54,959 nucleotides of DNA from Ilumatobacteraceae bacterium (GCA_017859395.1 JAFMNE010000011.1:1-54959), one strand, 5' to 3'. Shown: positions 17,568-26,296, counted from the first letter of the stretch. The notes: a model not told the origin generated them from the letters alone. Made by a program: numbers and translations.

Positions 17568-18326
17568 TCAGGCGTCGCGGCGGTTCTCGAGCACCATCCC
17601 CACGCCAACCAGCACGGCTGCCACCGCCGCGAAGTACAGCGGGCCCCATGGGCGACCAAGACTGTCGCCTCCGCCGTCGTCAACGACAGCGGTGATTGCC
17701 GCCTGATATGGCATCCAGCGCTGTGCCTCGTCAACGCCTGCCAGGGTGAATGCCAACGACACGAGGTTCTCGATCAGTAGCGGCCACAACAATGTCACCA
17801 CCACGGTGGCTGGCGAGTTGCGAATGATGAGACCGAGACCCAGCGCGAACCACGACACCACCACCGACAACGCGATGAGCGCAGCGAATGTGGCCCAGAT
17901 GTCGCGCACCTGATCCAGCGACGCTGACGATCCACGCGACGACAACACCGCAGTTGAGACCCACCATGCAACCCAGAAGGTGACAGCGACCACAGCAGCC
18001 GTCACCAGTGACCCAATCGCAGCCTTTGCGGCCACCACGCGCCAACGCGATGGCACCGCGGCATAGGTCACCCGAATGGTGCCGTGGGCGTATTCAGCGG
18101 TCAGGTTGATGGCCCACAGACATGCCAACAGCAGCAGCGACACCACCGATGTACCCGAGATGAGGTCGATGACCTCGTTACCGAAGACAACTCGCGGCTC
18201 GGGAGTGAATACCGCCACGAGCACCGCGACCAGCACTGGAAACGCGAACGCCACACCGACGAGAACGCGATGTACGCGAATGGTGTGGACCTTGATCCAC
18301 TCTGCTGCCAGCACAGCGCCCGTCAC
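17568..18326 (-). CDS. ABC-2 type transporter permease
   Basis: A 252-residue membrane protein with about six hydrophobic segments: VLVGVAFAFPVLVAVLVAVF, VVSLLLLACLWAINL, LVTAAVVAVTFWVAWWVS, FAALIALSVVVSWFALGLGLII, VVVTLLWPLLIENLVSLAF and YFAAVAAVLVGVGMVL. The N-terminal LAAEWIKVHTIR is typical of ABC-2 permeases that pair with a separate ATPase. Its start overlaps the ATPase gene's end (ATGA), so the two form one exporter. The substrate is unknown. Confidence 0.87.
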   Translation of the reverse strand: MTGAVLAAEWIKVHTIRVHRVLVGVAFAFPVLVAVLVAVFTPEPRVVFGNEVIDLISGTSVVSLLLLACLWAINLTAEYAHGTIRVTYAAVPSRWRVVAAKAAIGSLVTAAVVAVTFWVAWWVSTAVLSSRGSSASLDQVRDIWATFAALIALSVVVSWFALGLGLIIRNSPATVVVTLLWPLLIENLVSLAFTLAGVDEAQRWMPYQAAITAVVDDGGGDSLGRPWGPLYFAAVAAVLVGVGMVLENRRDA

Positions 18327-19240
18327 GATCCGCTCCGGAATTCAGCGGCCTCACCGGTGACGGACAAGAACGCGTCCTCAAGGCTGTCAGTCACCTCGGT
18401 GAGCTCATGAAGCACGGCTCCGAATTCGGCAGCGATTTCACCCACATCAACAATCGCCAGCCCGGTAATCACCGCCGCATCGCTGAACGCGAGATCACCA
18501 ACGATGTCGGCATCTGCGCCCCGAGCACGCACCTGGCGAACGATCTCGCCGATATGAGGGCTGCGCACCCGCACCCGTGTGGTGGTGTGCCGCCGAATGA
18601 ACTCACCGACCGGACACTCATCAATGAGTCGGCCACGACCGATCACGACCAGATCATCAGCCATCAGCGAGATCTCACCGAGTTGATGAGAGCTGACCAG
18701 AACGGTCCGGCCGTGTGATGCCAGATGACGCAACATGTCGCGAATCCACCTGATGCCTTCTGGGTCGAGACCGTTCGCCGGTTCATCGAGGATGACCACC
18801 GCAGGGTCGCCAAGCAGGGCCGCGGCAAGGCCGAGTCGTTGACGCATGCCGAGCGAGTAGCGGCGCACGCGCGACCGCCCCACCGACACGAGACCGACCA
18901 TCTCGAGCACGTCGTCGACCCGACTGCGCGCCACTCCTCCGGCCACCGCCACCGTGCGTAGATGGTCTACTGCGCGGCGCGCCGGATGCACGTATCCCGC
19001 ATCGAGTAAGACCCCGACATGGGTTATTGGTTGCGACAGATCGTGATAGGGCGACCCGTCGAAGGTGACCTGGCCTGCGTCGGCGCGATCAAGGCCGATC
19101 ATGCACCGCATGGTGGTCGACTTCCCCGACCCGTTCGGCCCGAGAAATCCGGTGACGCGCCCGGGAGCAGCACTGAACGACAGATTGTCCACCGCGACTG
19201 AGCGGCCAAACCTCTTCGTCAGGCCATCAACACGGATCAC
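18323..19240 (-). CDS. ABC transporter ATP-binding protein (ABC-2 partner)
   Basis: A 305-residue ATPase. It shows Walker A GPNGSGKST, signature YSLGMRQRLG, Walker B VVILDEPANGLDPEG and the switch His in VLVSSHQ. The C-terminal 80 residues form the extra domain common in drug or antibiotic exporters of the DrrA/CcmA type. The GTG start at 19240 is 9 bases after the hemL stop, and a TAACGT hexamer overlaps that stop codon, so the pair can be transcribed independently of the haem genes. Confidence 0.9.
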   Translation of the reverse strand: MIRVDGLTKRFGRSVAVDNLSFSAAPGRVTGFLGPNGSGKSTTMRCMIGLDRADAGQVTFDGSPYHDLSQPITHVGVLLDAGYVHPARRAVDHLRTVAVAGGVARSRVDDVLEMVGLVSVGRSRVRRYSLGMRQRLGLAAALLGDPAVVILDEPANGLDPEGIRWIRDMLRHLASHGRTVLVSSHQLGEISLMADDLVVIGRGRLIDECPVGEFIRRHTTTRVRVRSPHIGEIVRQVRARGADADIVGDLAFSDAAVITGLAIVDVGEIAAEFGAVLHELTEVTDSLEDAFLSVTGEAAEFRSGS

Positions 19241-19246
19241 GTCGCG

Positions 19247-19252
19247 ACGTTA
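19247..19252 (-). promoter_or_regulatory. -10 element (TAACGT) of the ABC-2 exporter
   Basis: TAACGT is 6 bases before the GTG at 19240 and overlaps the TAA stop of hemL. Confidence 0.45.
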
Positions 19253-20590
19253 GCCCGCTGCCGCAACAGCAGCAGCGGCACGTGCGGCACGTTCGGCCAC
19301 GTCGTCAAGCACCGCATCATCATGACCAAGCCCGACGAATAAGGCCTCGTAGGCACCAGGGGCCATCGCCACACCCTCGGCGAGCATCGCATGGAAGAAC
19401 TTTGCATACATTGCCTCGTCGGTGGTGCGCGCCGAGTCGAAATCAATCGGTGAGGGGCCAGAGCCGCAGAACACCCCGACCAGTGTCCCGACACGAGGGA
19501 ATGACATGTTGAGCCCGGCGGTGGCGCACGCATCCGCAAGAAGGTCGGCCAACCGAGCCGCACGCCGTTCGAGTTCGCTGTACACCACGTCATCGAGAAG
19601 ATTCAGCACTGCAAGACCTGCCGCGGTCGCCAACGGGTTGCCGGCCAGTGTGCCGGCATGGAACACCGGCCCCAGAGGCGACAACGACGACATGACCTCT
19701 GCGCGCCCACCAACAGCTCCCACCGGAAGACCACCGCCGATCACCTTGCCGAAGGCGGTGAGATCAGGTGCGACACCGAAGCGCTGCTGCGCGCCGCCGG
19801 TGCCAAGACGGAAACCGGTGATCACTTCGTCGAACACCAACAGCGCGCCAACGCGATCACATTCCACACGCAGGCCTTCGAGGAATCCGGGGCTCGGCGC
19901 CACCACCCCCATGTTGGCCGCGACCGGCTCCACCACCACCGCCGCCACGCCCTCATCGAGCGTTGGCACCTGGTTGTAGGGCACAACGAGTGTCTCGGCG
20001 ACCGCACCGGCGGGTACGCCTACGGTGCCGGGCAGGCCAAGCGTGGCCACACCGCTGCCACCAGCGGCGAGAAGCGCATCGGTAGCACCGTGGAAATTGC
20101 CGTGGAAGATCACCACCCGGTCACGACCGGTGTATCCACGCGCCAGTCGCACCGCGGTCGATGTGGCCTCGGTACCCGAGTTCATGAACCGCACCCGCTC
20201 GCACGACGGCACCCGCGCCGCAACCGCTTCGGCCAGTTTCATCTCGCGCGGTGTGGGGGCCCCATAGGAGGTACCTGCCGTCGCTGCCTCTGATACCGCC
20301 GCGGTCACCGCCGGATGCGCATGGCCAAGGATGACCGCGCCGTAGCTCTGCACCAGGTCGATGTACTCGCGACCTTCCACATCGATGACGTGTGCTCCCT
20401 CGGCCCGTGCCACCACATAGGGCCGACCACCCACGGAGCGGAATGCACGAATCGACGAGTTGACCCCACCGGGGATCACCGCTTCGGCACGGTCGAACAT
20501 TTCTGCATTCGACGCGATGCCCGCGCCAACACATGTGGCGGCCCCACAGCCCGCAGCCTCACATCGCAGCGGATCGCACAGGGGAATCAT
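19250..20590 (-). CDS. hemL: Glutamate-1-semialdehyde 2,1-aminomutase
   Basis: A 446-residue PLP enzyme that makes 5-aminolevulinate from glutamate-1-semialdehyde. It has VIPGGVNSSIRAF, the PLP-binding FMNSGTEATSTAVRLAR, LLVFDEVITGFR and the Schiff-base lysine in LTAFGKVIGGGLPVGA. The ATG at 20590 overlaps the hemB stop (ATGA). It gives an N-terminal extension of about 25 residues not usual in HemL, with Cys at 5, 10, 15 and 20. The only other in-frame start is ATG codon 30, which would remove the extension and just trim the usual N-terminus. It is the last gene of the haem cluster. Confidence 0.94.
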   Translation of the reverse strand: MIPLCDPLRCEAAGCGAATCVGAGIASNAEMFDRAEAVIPGGVNSSIRAFRSVGGRPYVVARAEGAHVIDVEGREYIDLVQSYGAVILGHAHPAVTAAVSEAATAGTSYGAPTPREMKLAEAVAARVPSCERVRFMNSGTEATSTAVRLARGYTGRDRVVIFHGNFHGATDALLAAGGSGVATLGLPGTVGVPAGAVAETLVVPYNQVPTLDEGVAAVVVEPVAANMGVVAPSPGFLEGLRVECDRVGALLVFDEVITGFRLGTGGAQQRFGVAPDLTAFGKVIGGGLPVGAVGGRAEVMSSLSPLGPVFHAGTLAGNPLATAAGLAVLNLLDDVVYSELERRAARLADLLADACATAGLNMSFPRVGTLVGVFCGSGPSPIDFDSARTTDEAMYAKFFHAMLAEGVAMAPGAYEALFVGLGHDDAVLDDVAERAARAAAAVAAAG

Positions 20591-21585
20591 CGCTGGCCTC
20601 CCGCACCTTCGGCGAACCACCGCGCGAAGTAGGTCATGATGATGCCCGCACCGGCCCGACGGATCGCCGTGAGATGCTCGAGTGCAACCACATCGCCATC
20701 GATCCACCCATTCGCTGCGGCAGCGGAGATCATCGCGTACTCGCCACTGACCTGATAGGCCGCCACCGGAATGTCGACCATGTCGCGCACCTGTGAGATG
20801 ACATCGAGATAGGCCACTGCGGGTTTCACCATCACGATGTCTGCACCCTGGGCAACGTCGGCTGCAACTTCAACCAGGGCCTCACGACCGTTGCGCCAAT
20901 CCTGCTGGTACCCCTTGCGATCGCCACCATCGGCGATGGTCACGTCGACGGCATCGCGGAATGGCCCGTAGTGGCCGCTCGCATACTTGGCGGCATAGGC
21001 CATGACCGGAATGTTGTGATGACCGTCGGCATCGAGTGCGGCACGGATCGCCGCAACTTGGCCATCCATCATCCCGCTCGGGGCCACCATGTGTGCACCG
21101 GCGCGGACCTGGGCAACCGCTGCGGCCGTGTACAACGCGAGAGTTGCATCGTTATCGACCCGACCCTGGTCATCGACGATGCCGCAATGCCCATGATCGG
21201 TGTACTCATCAACACAGGTGTCGGCGATGATCACCACATCATCACCAACATCAGCCCGCAGGGCGGCAATCGCACGTTGAGCGATGCCGTCAGCCGCGCA
21301 CGACTGTGACCCAGTCGCATCTTTGACCGCGGGCACGCCGAACACCATCACACCACGAATCCCCAGTTCAGCGAGTTCGCCAACTTCTCGCCGCAGTGAC
21401 TCCACCGTGTGTTGTGACACCCCGGGCAGCGACGTGATCGGGGCAGGGGCATCAATGCCGTCGCGCACAAACAGCGGAGCCACCAGATCGGTGACCGACA
21501 CCTCGGTCTCGGCGACGAGGTCGCGCAGAGCCGGTGTGGCGCGCAGCCGGCGAGGGCGATGCGACGGGAACGGAGCAGGTGCCAT
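20587..21585 (-). CDS. hemB: Porphobilinogen synthase (5-aminolevulinate dehydratase)
   Basis: A 332-residue HemB that joins two 5-aminolevulinate molecules into porphobilinogen. The two catalytic lysines are readable in VMAYAAKYASGHYGPFRDA and DIVMVKPAVAYLD. The metal loop reads DTCVDEYTDHGHCG: of the three Cys of zinc-type enzymes the first and last are kept, and the middle one is Asp. The ATG at 21585 is favoured because TACCAT lies 7 bases upstream; ATG 21594 is also possible. It follows hemD by 57 bases, so it may be read both from the operon and from its own promoter. Confidence 0.94.
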   Translation of the reverse strand: MAPAPFPSHRPRRLRATPALRDLVAETEVSVTDLVAPLFVRDGIDAPAPITSLPGVSQHTVESLRREVGELAELGIRGVMVFGVPAVKDATGSQSCAADGIAQRAIAALRADVGDDVVIIADTCVDEYTDHGHCGIVDDQGRVDNDATLALYTAAAVAQVRAGAHMVAPSGMMDGQVAAIRAALDADGHHNIPVMAYAAKYASGHYGPFRDAVDVTIADGGDRKGYQQDWRNGREALVEVAADVAQGADIVMVKPAVAYLDVISQVRDMVDIPVAAYQVSGEYAMISAAAANGWIDGDVVALEHLTAIRRAGAGIIMTYFARWFAEGAGGQR

Positions 21586-21592
21586 TACCGGC

Positions 21593-21598
21593 ATGGTA
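21593..21598 (-). promoter_or_regulatory. Possible internal -10 element (TACCAT) of hemB
   Basis: TACCAT is 7 bases before the ATG at 21585, in the hemD-hemB gap. Confidence 0.4.
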
Positions 21599-21642
21599 CG
21601 AGCAGGTGCAGCGCTCGGCACAACGCCGCACGCCACAACCCT

Positions 21643-22368
21643 TCAGCGAGCGTCGGGCGCGGAACCAAACAACGCACAGGTCGCCGCCACCAACCCGTCG
21701 ACGCTGTGGGGGTCAGCCACTGCGTCCACGTCGAGCCCGACACCCGCAGCCACGGCGGCGGTGGACGGGCCAATGGCCACCAGGCGTGGGGCCACGCGGT
21801 CGGAGGCGACGGCGGCAAGCGCCCGCGCCGCCGATCCGCTGGCAAGGGTGATCGCATCGCATGCCAACAACGCGCCGAGGTCCCCCATCGACGGCACCAC
21901 CGCTCGGGTGCCGTACACCACGCGGACGTCCGCCTCATAACCCCTCATCCGCAGCCGGTCGCGTACTTCCATCGAGGCAAGATCGCCCTGAACCACCAAT
22001 GCCGAATCTGCGCCGGGTGCGGGCTCGGGTAGCGCGGCAACGAGCTCCGCGGCGGTCTGCACCTCTGGCACCACATCGACGACCACACCGATGGTGTCCG
22101 ACAACACCGCGGCGGTTTCTGTGCCTACTGCTGCCGTGCGCACACTGGGTTGCCACCACGCACCGGCACGCTCGGCGCCATGGCGCGATGTCACGATCAA
22201 CCACTGATACGGCCGATCCGGGGCATCGGCGGGAATGTCGACGGTGGAGATCAACGGCACATGAACGACGCGAGCCCCATGGGCTGCCAATGCATCATCG
22301 AGAGTTCCCGGCGTCTCCCGGGTGGTGGCGATCACTCGACCGTCGAGCACGCCGACCATCGGCGTCAC
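21643..22368 (-). CDS. hemD: Uroporphyrinogen-III synthase
   Basis: A 241-residue HemD that closes hydroxymethylbilane into uroporphyrinogen III. The family is poorly conserved, but the start (LDGRVIATTRETPGTLDDALAAHGARVVHVPLI), the LIVTSRHGAERAG loop, AAVGTETAAVL and DAITLASGSAARALAA fit, as does its place between hemC and hemB. No uroporphyrinogen methyltransferase domain is fused, unlike in many actinobacterial HemD proteins. The GTG at 22368 overlaps the hemC stop (GTGA); ATG 22359 is the alternative. Confidence 0.88.
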   Translation of the reverse strand: MTPMVGVLDGRVIATTRETPGTLDDALAAHGARVVHVPLISTVDIPADAPDRPYQWLIVTSRHGAERAGAWWQPSVRTAAVGTETAAVLSDTIGVVVDVVPEVQTAAELVAALPEPAPGADSALVVQGDLASMEVRDRLRMRGYEADVRVVYGTRAVVPSMGDLGALLACDAITLASGSAARALAAVASDRVAPRLVAIGPSTAAVAAGVGLDVDAVADPHSVDGLVAATCALFGSAPDAR

Positions 22369-23252
22369 CGCACCATCGCTGCATCGCGCATTGCGCTGGC
22401 AAGCGTCGTCGCTGCGGCACGGTCCACCCTGGGGTCTCCCACGAGGTCGATCTGGCGGCGTTGCACGCCCGTGTCGCCCGCAAGAAATGCCCACAGGGTT
22501 CCATCCACGACATGGGCACCCACCGGAGAGGAACAGCCGCTGCCGAGCTCTCCCAACCATGCACGTTCCACGCTCACCGCGTCATAGGTGGCAGGGTCAT
22601 TCACCGTGGCGAGTGCGTCACGTGTGGCGTGGTCGTCAACGCGACATTCCACCGCCACCGCTCCTTGGCCAACCGCCGGAACGAAATATTCGGGGTCAAG
22701 AACCTCGTCGATGCGGTCGGACAGTTCAAGGATCTGCAATGCCGCGACCGCCATCACGATCGCGCCACCGGCGGGGATGCGATCCAACCGCGTGCCGATG
22801 TTCCCCCGCAGCTCAACGAAGTGCAGGTCGGGCCGCACCTCGTGCAGTTGGGCTTGCCGTCGCACAGAACCGGTGGCCACCGTGGCACCGTCGGCGAGGG
22901 TGTTGCGGCGCGCGCCGATGAGCGCATCACGAGCATCACGTCGCGCACCGATAGCGGCGATGCACAACGCCGGATGGGTGTCCGTCGGAAGGTCTTTGGC
23001 CGAATGCACTGCGGCATCGGCGCGACCGTCGAGAACCGCGGTCTGGATCTCTCGGGTGAACACGCCGAGCCCGCCGATGCTGTGCAGGGGAACCTGCGCG
23101 GCTTGGGTGCGATCACCCTCGGTGTCGACAAAAACGAGTTCGGCAGCGATTCCGGCTTCGACCAATTGAGCACGAATCGCATTGGCCTGAGCGGTGGCCT
23201 GCGGGCTCGAACGGGTGGCCAATCGCAGCGGCGCGCCGTCACGGCTGCTCAT
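22365..23252 (-). CDS. hemC: Hydroxymethylbilane synthase (porphobilinogen deaminase)
   Basis: A 295-residue HemC. It polymerises four porphobilinogen molecules on a dipyrromethane cofactor. The cofactor Cys is in LGSGCSSPVGA. LRLATRSSPQATAQA, FTREIQTAVLDGRADAAVHSAKDLPT, GSVRRQAQL and RGNIGTRLDR are the expected substrate-binding stretches. It lies 9 bases downstream of hemA and overlaps hemD. Confidence 0.96.
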   Translation of the reverse strand: MSSRDGAPLRLATRSSPQATAQANAIRAQLVEAGIAAELVFVDTEGDRTQAAQVPLHSIGGLGVFTREIQTAVLDGRADAAVHSAKDLPTDTHPALCIAAIGARRDARDALIGARRNTLADGATVATGSVRRQAQLHEVRPDLHFVELRGNIGTRLDRIPAGGAIVMAVAALQILELSDRIDEVLDPEYFVPAVGQGAVAVECRVDDHATRDALATVNDPATYDAVSVERAWLGELGSGCSSPVGAHVVDGTLWAFLAGDTGVQRRQIDLVGDPRVDRAAATTLASAMRDAAMVR

Positions 23253-23261
23253 TGTGACACC

Positions 23262-24512
23262 TCACTCGAGATCGAAGAGGTCGGCCACGGCGGCGGCGTT
23301 GCGTTCACCGCGCGGCGTGCCGGCATCGGCACGAAGTCGCACCGATGGCTCATGCAGCACCTTGTTGACCACACCGTTCACCAGCGAACGCACCGCGTCG
23401 AGTTGCGCCTCATCGAAGTCAGCGAGGCGTGCGGCGTGACGCTCCCACTCGGCGTCGCGCACATCTTCCACCCGGCGTCGCAGGCTGGTGATGAGCGGTG
23501 TGGCCTGCATAGCGATGCGTTCACGCGAGAACCGGTCGGCTTCTTCGGCAACGATCGCGCGCACGGCGTCCACTTCGCCCAGTCGGCGGTCGCGACCCAC
23601 CGCAGCCCAGCGGTCGAGGTCACCGAGGTCGATCACCGTGCTGGCGTCATCGTCGGCCACATCGTTCGCGATGTCGCGTGGGACACTCACGTCGATGAAC
23701 AGTCGCTGGCGCTGCCCGGCTGCGCTCACCATTGCCCGGTCGATCAAGGTGGACGGGGCCCCGGTGCATGTGAGCACCACATCGGCGTCCGCGAGTGCGT
23801 CGATGAGCCCATCGAGACCACTGGCCGAGCCACCAATACGTGCGGCCAGGCTGTCGGCGCGATGCCGACTGCGGTTCACCACGGTGATCGAGTCGACGTC
23901 GGCATCGGCGAGCGCCACTGCGATCTGCTCACCCATCGTGCCAGCACCCACAACGGCTACCCGGCAGCCGCTGAGGCCACCGAGATGATCGGCCGCGAGC
24001 TCGACGGCTGCGTGGCTGATCGACGCGGTTCCTCGCGCAATGCCGGTCTCGGTGCGTGCCCGCTTGCCCGCCGCGATCGCACGACGGAACAGCAGTTCGA
24101 GGGTGGAGCGCACGGCACTTTCAGCGCGCGCGACGTCGACCGCGTGGCGGACCTGACCGAGAATTTCGCTCTCGCCGACCACCAGCGATTCAAGACCGGC
24201 CGCAACTGCACAGGCGTGCTCAACGGCAGCATCGTCATGGAACGAATAAAGATGGCCATCGAGTTCTGCACGGTCGAGTCCCGAGATGTCGCACAAGGTG
24301 TCGTGAAGGGCGCCGTGTGCGCCATGGAACCGTTCGGCAACTGCGTACACCTCGGTGCGGTTGCAGGTGCTGAGCACCACCGCCTCACGGACGACATCGC
24401 TTGTGATCAGGCCGTGAACCAACTTGGCCGCAGATGCATCGTCGAGGGCCAAGCGCTCCAGCACCTCAATGGGTGCACTGCGGTGATTTACACCGAGGAC
24501 GAGCACGCTCAT
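23262..24512 (-). CDS. hemA: Glutamyl-tRNA reductase
   Basis: A 416-residue HemA, the first committed enzyme of C5-pathway haem synthesis. The catalytic Cys is at residue 50 (STCNRTEVYA). It has LGVNHRSAPIEVLERLAL at the N-terminus, ESLVVGESEILGQVRHA, the NADPH-binding VVGAGTMGEQIAVAL and the C-terminal dimerisation helix. It lies 12 bases after rex, so it is expected to be under the same redox control. HemA usually works with HemL by direct channelling of the semialdehyde. Confidence 0.96.
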   Translation of the reverse strand: MSVLVLGVNHRSAPIEVLERLALDDASAAKLVHGLITSDVVREAVVLSTCNRTEVYAVAERFHGAHGALHDTLCDISGLDRAELDGHLYSFHDDAAVEHACAVAAGLESLVVGESEILGQVRHAVDVARAESAVRSTLELLFRRAIAAGKRARTETGIARGTASISHAAVELAADHLGGLSGCRVAVVGAGTMGEQIAVALADADVDSITVVNRSRHRADSLAARIGGSASGLDGLIDALADADVVLTCTGAPSTLIDRAMVSAAGQRQRLFIDVSVPRDIANDVADDDASTVIDLGDLDRWAAVGRDRRLGEVDAVRAIVAEEADRFSRERIAMQATPLITSLRRRVEDVRDAEWERHAARLADFDEAQLDAVRSLVNGVVNKVLHEPSVRLRADAGTPRGERNAAAVADLFDLE

Positions 24513-24524
24513 GACGGCTAAACC

Positions 24525-25223
24525 CTACGCCGACCGACCGCTCGGAGCCTCGTCCGCCACAGGGCGCAGCCCTGTGGCAGCTGCCACACGCCGCTGCTCG
24601 TGGTACGACAGGATCTGCAGCTCGACGCCGAGGTCAACGGTCCGCACGGTCACACCAAGGGGCACCGACAACACCACCGACGCGAAGTTCAAAATGCTGG
24701 TGACACCGGCGCGGACGAGTCGATCGGCAGCATCTTGGGCGGCCTCGGCTGGGGTGGCGACCACACCGATCGACACCTGCTGCTGGGCCACAACTTTTGG
24801 CAGGTCATCGAGGTGCTTCACCCGCACGCCACCGACCACAGTGTCGACTTTGGTTTCGTCAATATCGAACATGCCTGCGACCGGATATCCGCGCACGTTG
24901 AATCCGCCATAGCCACCAAGAGCCTGGCCCAAGTTGCCAGCGCCCACGATGACGACAGACCACTCGTGGTCGAGGCCGAGTTCACGCGAGATTTGATACA
25001 CCAGATATTCGACGTCGTAGCCAACGCCTCGGGTGCCGTACGTGCCGATATACGAGAGATCTTTGCGGACCTTCGCCGCGTTCACTGCGGCGAGGGCAGC
25101 AATGTCTTCCGACGACAGGTTCGTCACCCCGGCGGCCATCCGTTCGTTGAGCAACTGCAGGTACACCGGCAGACGCGCCACGGTGGCATCGGGAATTCGA
25201 CGGCGGCGATGTTGGGGGGACAT
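24525..25223 (-). CDS. rex: Redox-sensing transcriptional repressor Rex
   Basis: A 232-residue Rex. The N-terminal winged helix (IPDATVARLPVYLQLLNERMAAGVTNLSSEDIAALAAVNAAKVRKDLSY region) is followed by GTYGTRGVGYDVEYL and the NADH-binding Rossmann motif VGAGNLGQALGGYGGF. Rex leaves DNA when NADH rises. As in Streptomyces, it heads a rex-hemA-hemC-hemD order. ATG 25223 is preferred over the TTG just before it, because TAGTCT lies 8 bases upstream. A Rex-type operator overlaps the expected -35 region. Confidence 0.95.
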   Translation of the reverse strand: MSPQHRRRRIPDATVARLPVYLQLLNERMAAGVTNLSSEDIAALAAVNAAKVRKDLSYIGTYGTRGVGYDVEYLVYQISRELGLDHEWSVVIVGAGNLGQALGGYGGFNVRGYPVAGMFDIDETKVDTVVGGVRVKHLDDLPKVVAQQQVSIGVVATPAEAAQDAADRLVRAGVTSILNFASVVLSVPLGVTVRTVDLGVELQILSYHEQRRVAAATGLRPVADEAPSGRSA

Positions 25224-25231
25224 CAAGCGTC

Positions 25232-25237
25232 AGACTA
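25232..25237 (-). promoter_or_regulatory. -10 element (TAGTCT) of rex-hem operon
   Basis: TAGTCT is 8 bases before the rex ATG at 25223. Confidence 0.55.
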
Positions 25238-25243
25238 CGACGC

Positions 25244-25261
25244 TCGTGCGCACATTCACAA
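25244..25261. promoter_or_regulatory. rex: Candidate Rex operator (ROP)
   Basis: Read on the minus strand this is TTGTGAA, TGTG, CGCACGA. The first half matches the Rex consensus (TTGTGAA-N4-TTCACAA) perfectly and the second half at 4 of 7 positions. It lies 7 bases upstream of the -10, where a repressor would block the promoter. Confidence 0.6.
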
Positions 25262-25318
25262 AGTCGTGCGACGAAGAAAGTCCGGCGTGCGACCGGGCGC
25301 CGACACGCCAGCGACCGA

Positions 25319-25402
25319 CTACAGACTGAGCAGAGAGATCGTGCCAGCGACGAGGATCGCCAGCAGCAATAGACCGAGGGCAAGTGTGGTGGCGGGGCGC
25401 AC
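25319..25402 (-). CDS. Possible 27-residue membrane peptide
   Basis: A short frame starting with GTG 9 bases after the SAM-hydrolase stop. The peptide is RPATT followed by a single hydrophobic stretch (LALGLLLLAILVAGTISLL). It would be co-transcribed with the SAM-hydrolase gene. The sequence looks like a membrane microprotein, but its size makes this tentative. No function is known to me. Confidence 0.35.
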   Translation of the reverse strand: MRPATTLALGLLLLAILVAGTISLLSL

Positions 25403-25411
25403 GAGCCGAAC

Positions 25412-26296
25412 CTACCGTGTGAACGACACCGGTGTCGCCGCCGGCTGAGGCGCATCGCCCGGGCAGATCGTGACCTGATCCCCCACCCCGATCGACAGTT
25501 CAACAGCGGCGGATCGTCGATCGCAGCACAGCGCAAACATGCCGTAGGCATCGAGCACGAGGCCCACGCCTGCGCCGACCGCTGCGAAGTGATCCACCGT
25601 GGTCACCGCACGCACCACCGTCGCCGACACCTGATCGGGGTCAGGCAGCATGGCGCGCAGATGAGCATCCCAGGTGGGTGGGAGATCGTCGGGGCCAACA
25701 TTCAGTTGGCAGTTGCCGAACCGGTCGACCCACAGCACCTCGGCCACCACACCCGCCACCGGGTCGTTGTCGTCCATCGGACGCGGCAGCGGAATGGTGG
25801 CGGGGGTGAGCAACGCGGGGTCGACCTCGGGCCCGAACTCGGCAATGTCCACGCCGTTGCAGAGATGAGCGGCCACCGGGGCGAATACATCGCGACCATC
25901 GAAGGTCGCCGCTGGCGCATCGAGGTGGTACGCCGTATTCGACAGTTCAACAGCTCGATCGGCACCTCCGGCCATGGCCACGGCCGGTGCGAGTAGGCCG
26001 TTGTCGGGGCCGATCAACACACCGGCACCACCCGCAACTTCCACAGCGATGCCACGCCGCGTCGAACCCACACCCGGGTCGACCACCGCGAGCACCACGC
26101 CCTCGGGCACCCACGCGATGGATCGGGCCAGAGCCAGCGAACCAGCTCGCACATCACACGGTGCGATGCCGTGGGTCAGATCGATGACGGCGGCCTGCGG
26201 TGCGAGATCACGAATGACCGCGTGCACCACACCGACGAATTCATCGTCGAGGCCATAGTCGGACAGGAACGAGACGGTGTTGTGGCGGCGCGTCAC
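25412..26296 (-). CDS. SAM hydrolase (DUF62 / chlorinase-fluorinase fold)
   Basis: A 294-residue member of the SAM hydroxide adenosyltransferase family, which splits S-adenosylmethionine into adenosine and methionine with water as nucleophile. The signature FLSDYGLDDEFVGVV at the N-terminus, THGIAPCDV, VVDPGVGSTRRGIAVEV and LIGPDNGLL mark this group. Fluorinases have a characteristic insertion that is not evident here, so hydrolysis is the likely reaction. The GTG start overlaps the stop of the racemase gene, which lies downstream of it in the map but upstream in transcription. Confidence 0.88.
   Translation of the reverse strand: MTRRHNTVSFLSDYGLDDEFVGVVHAVIRDLAPQAAVIDLTHGIAPCDVRAGSLALARSIAWVPEGVVLAVVDPGVGSTRRGIAVEVAGGAGVLIGPDNGLLAPAVAMAGGADRAVELSNTAYHLDAPAATFDGRDVFAPVAAHLCNGVDIAEFGPEVDPALLTPATIPLPRPMDDNDPVAGVVAEVLWVDRFGNCQLNVGPDDLPPTWDAHLRAMLPDPDQVSATVVRAVTTVDHFAAVGAGVGLVLDAYGMFALCCDRRSAAVELSIGVGDQVTICPGDAPQPAATPVSFTR

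Noticed and set aside
21861-24521. Open frame of 886 codons on the plus strand opposite hemD, hemC and hemA.
   Set aside because: High GC content leaves antisense frames open. The His/Arg-rich translation resembles no protein family.
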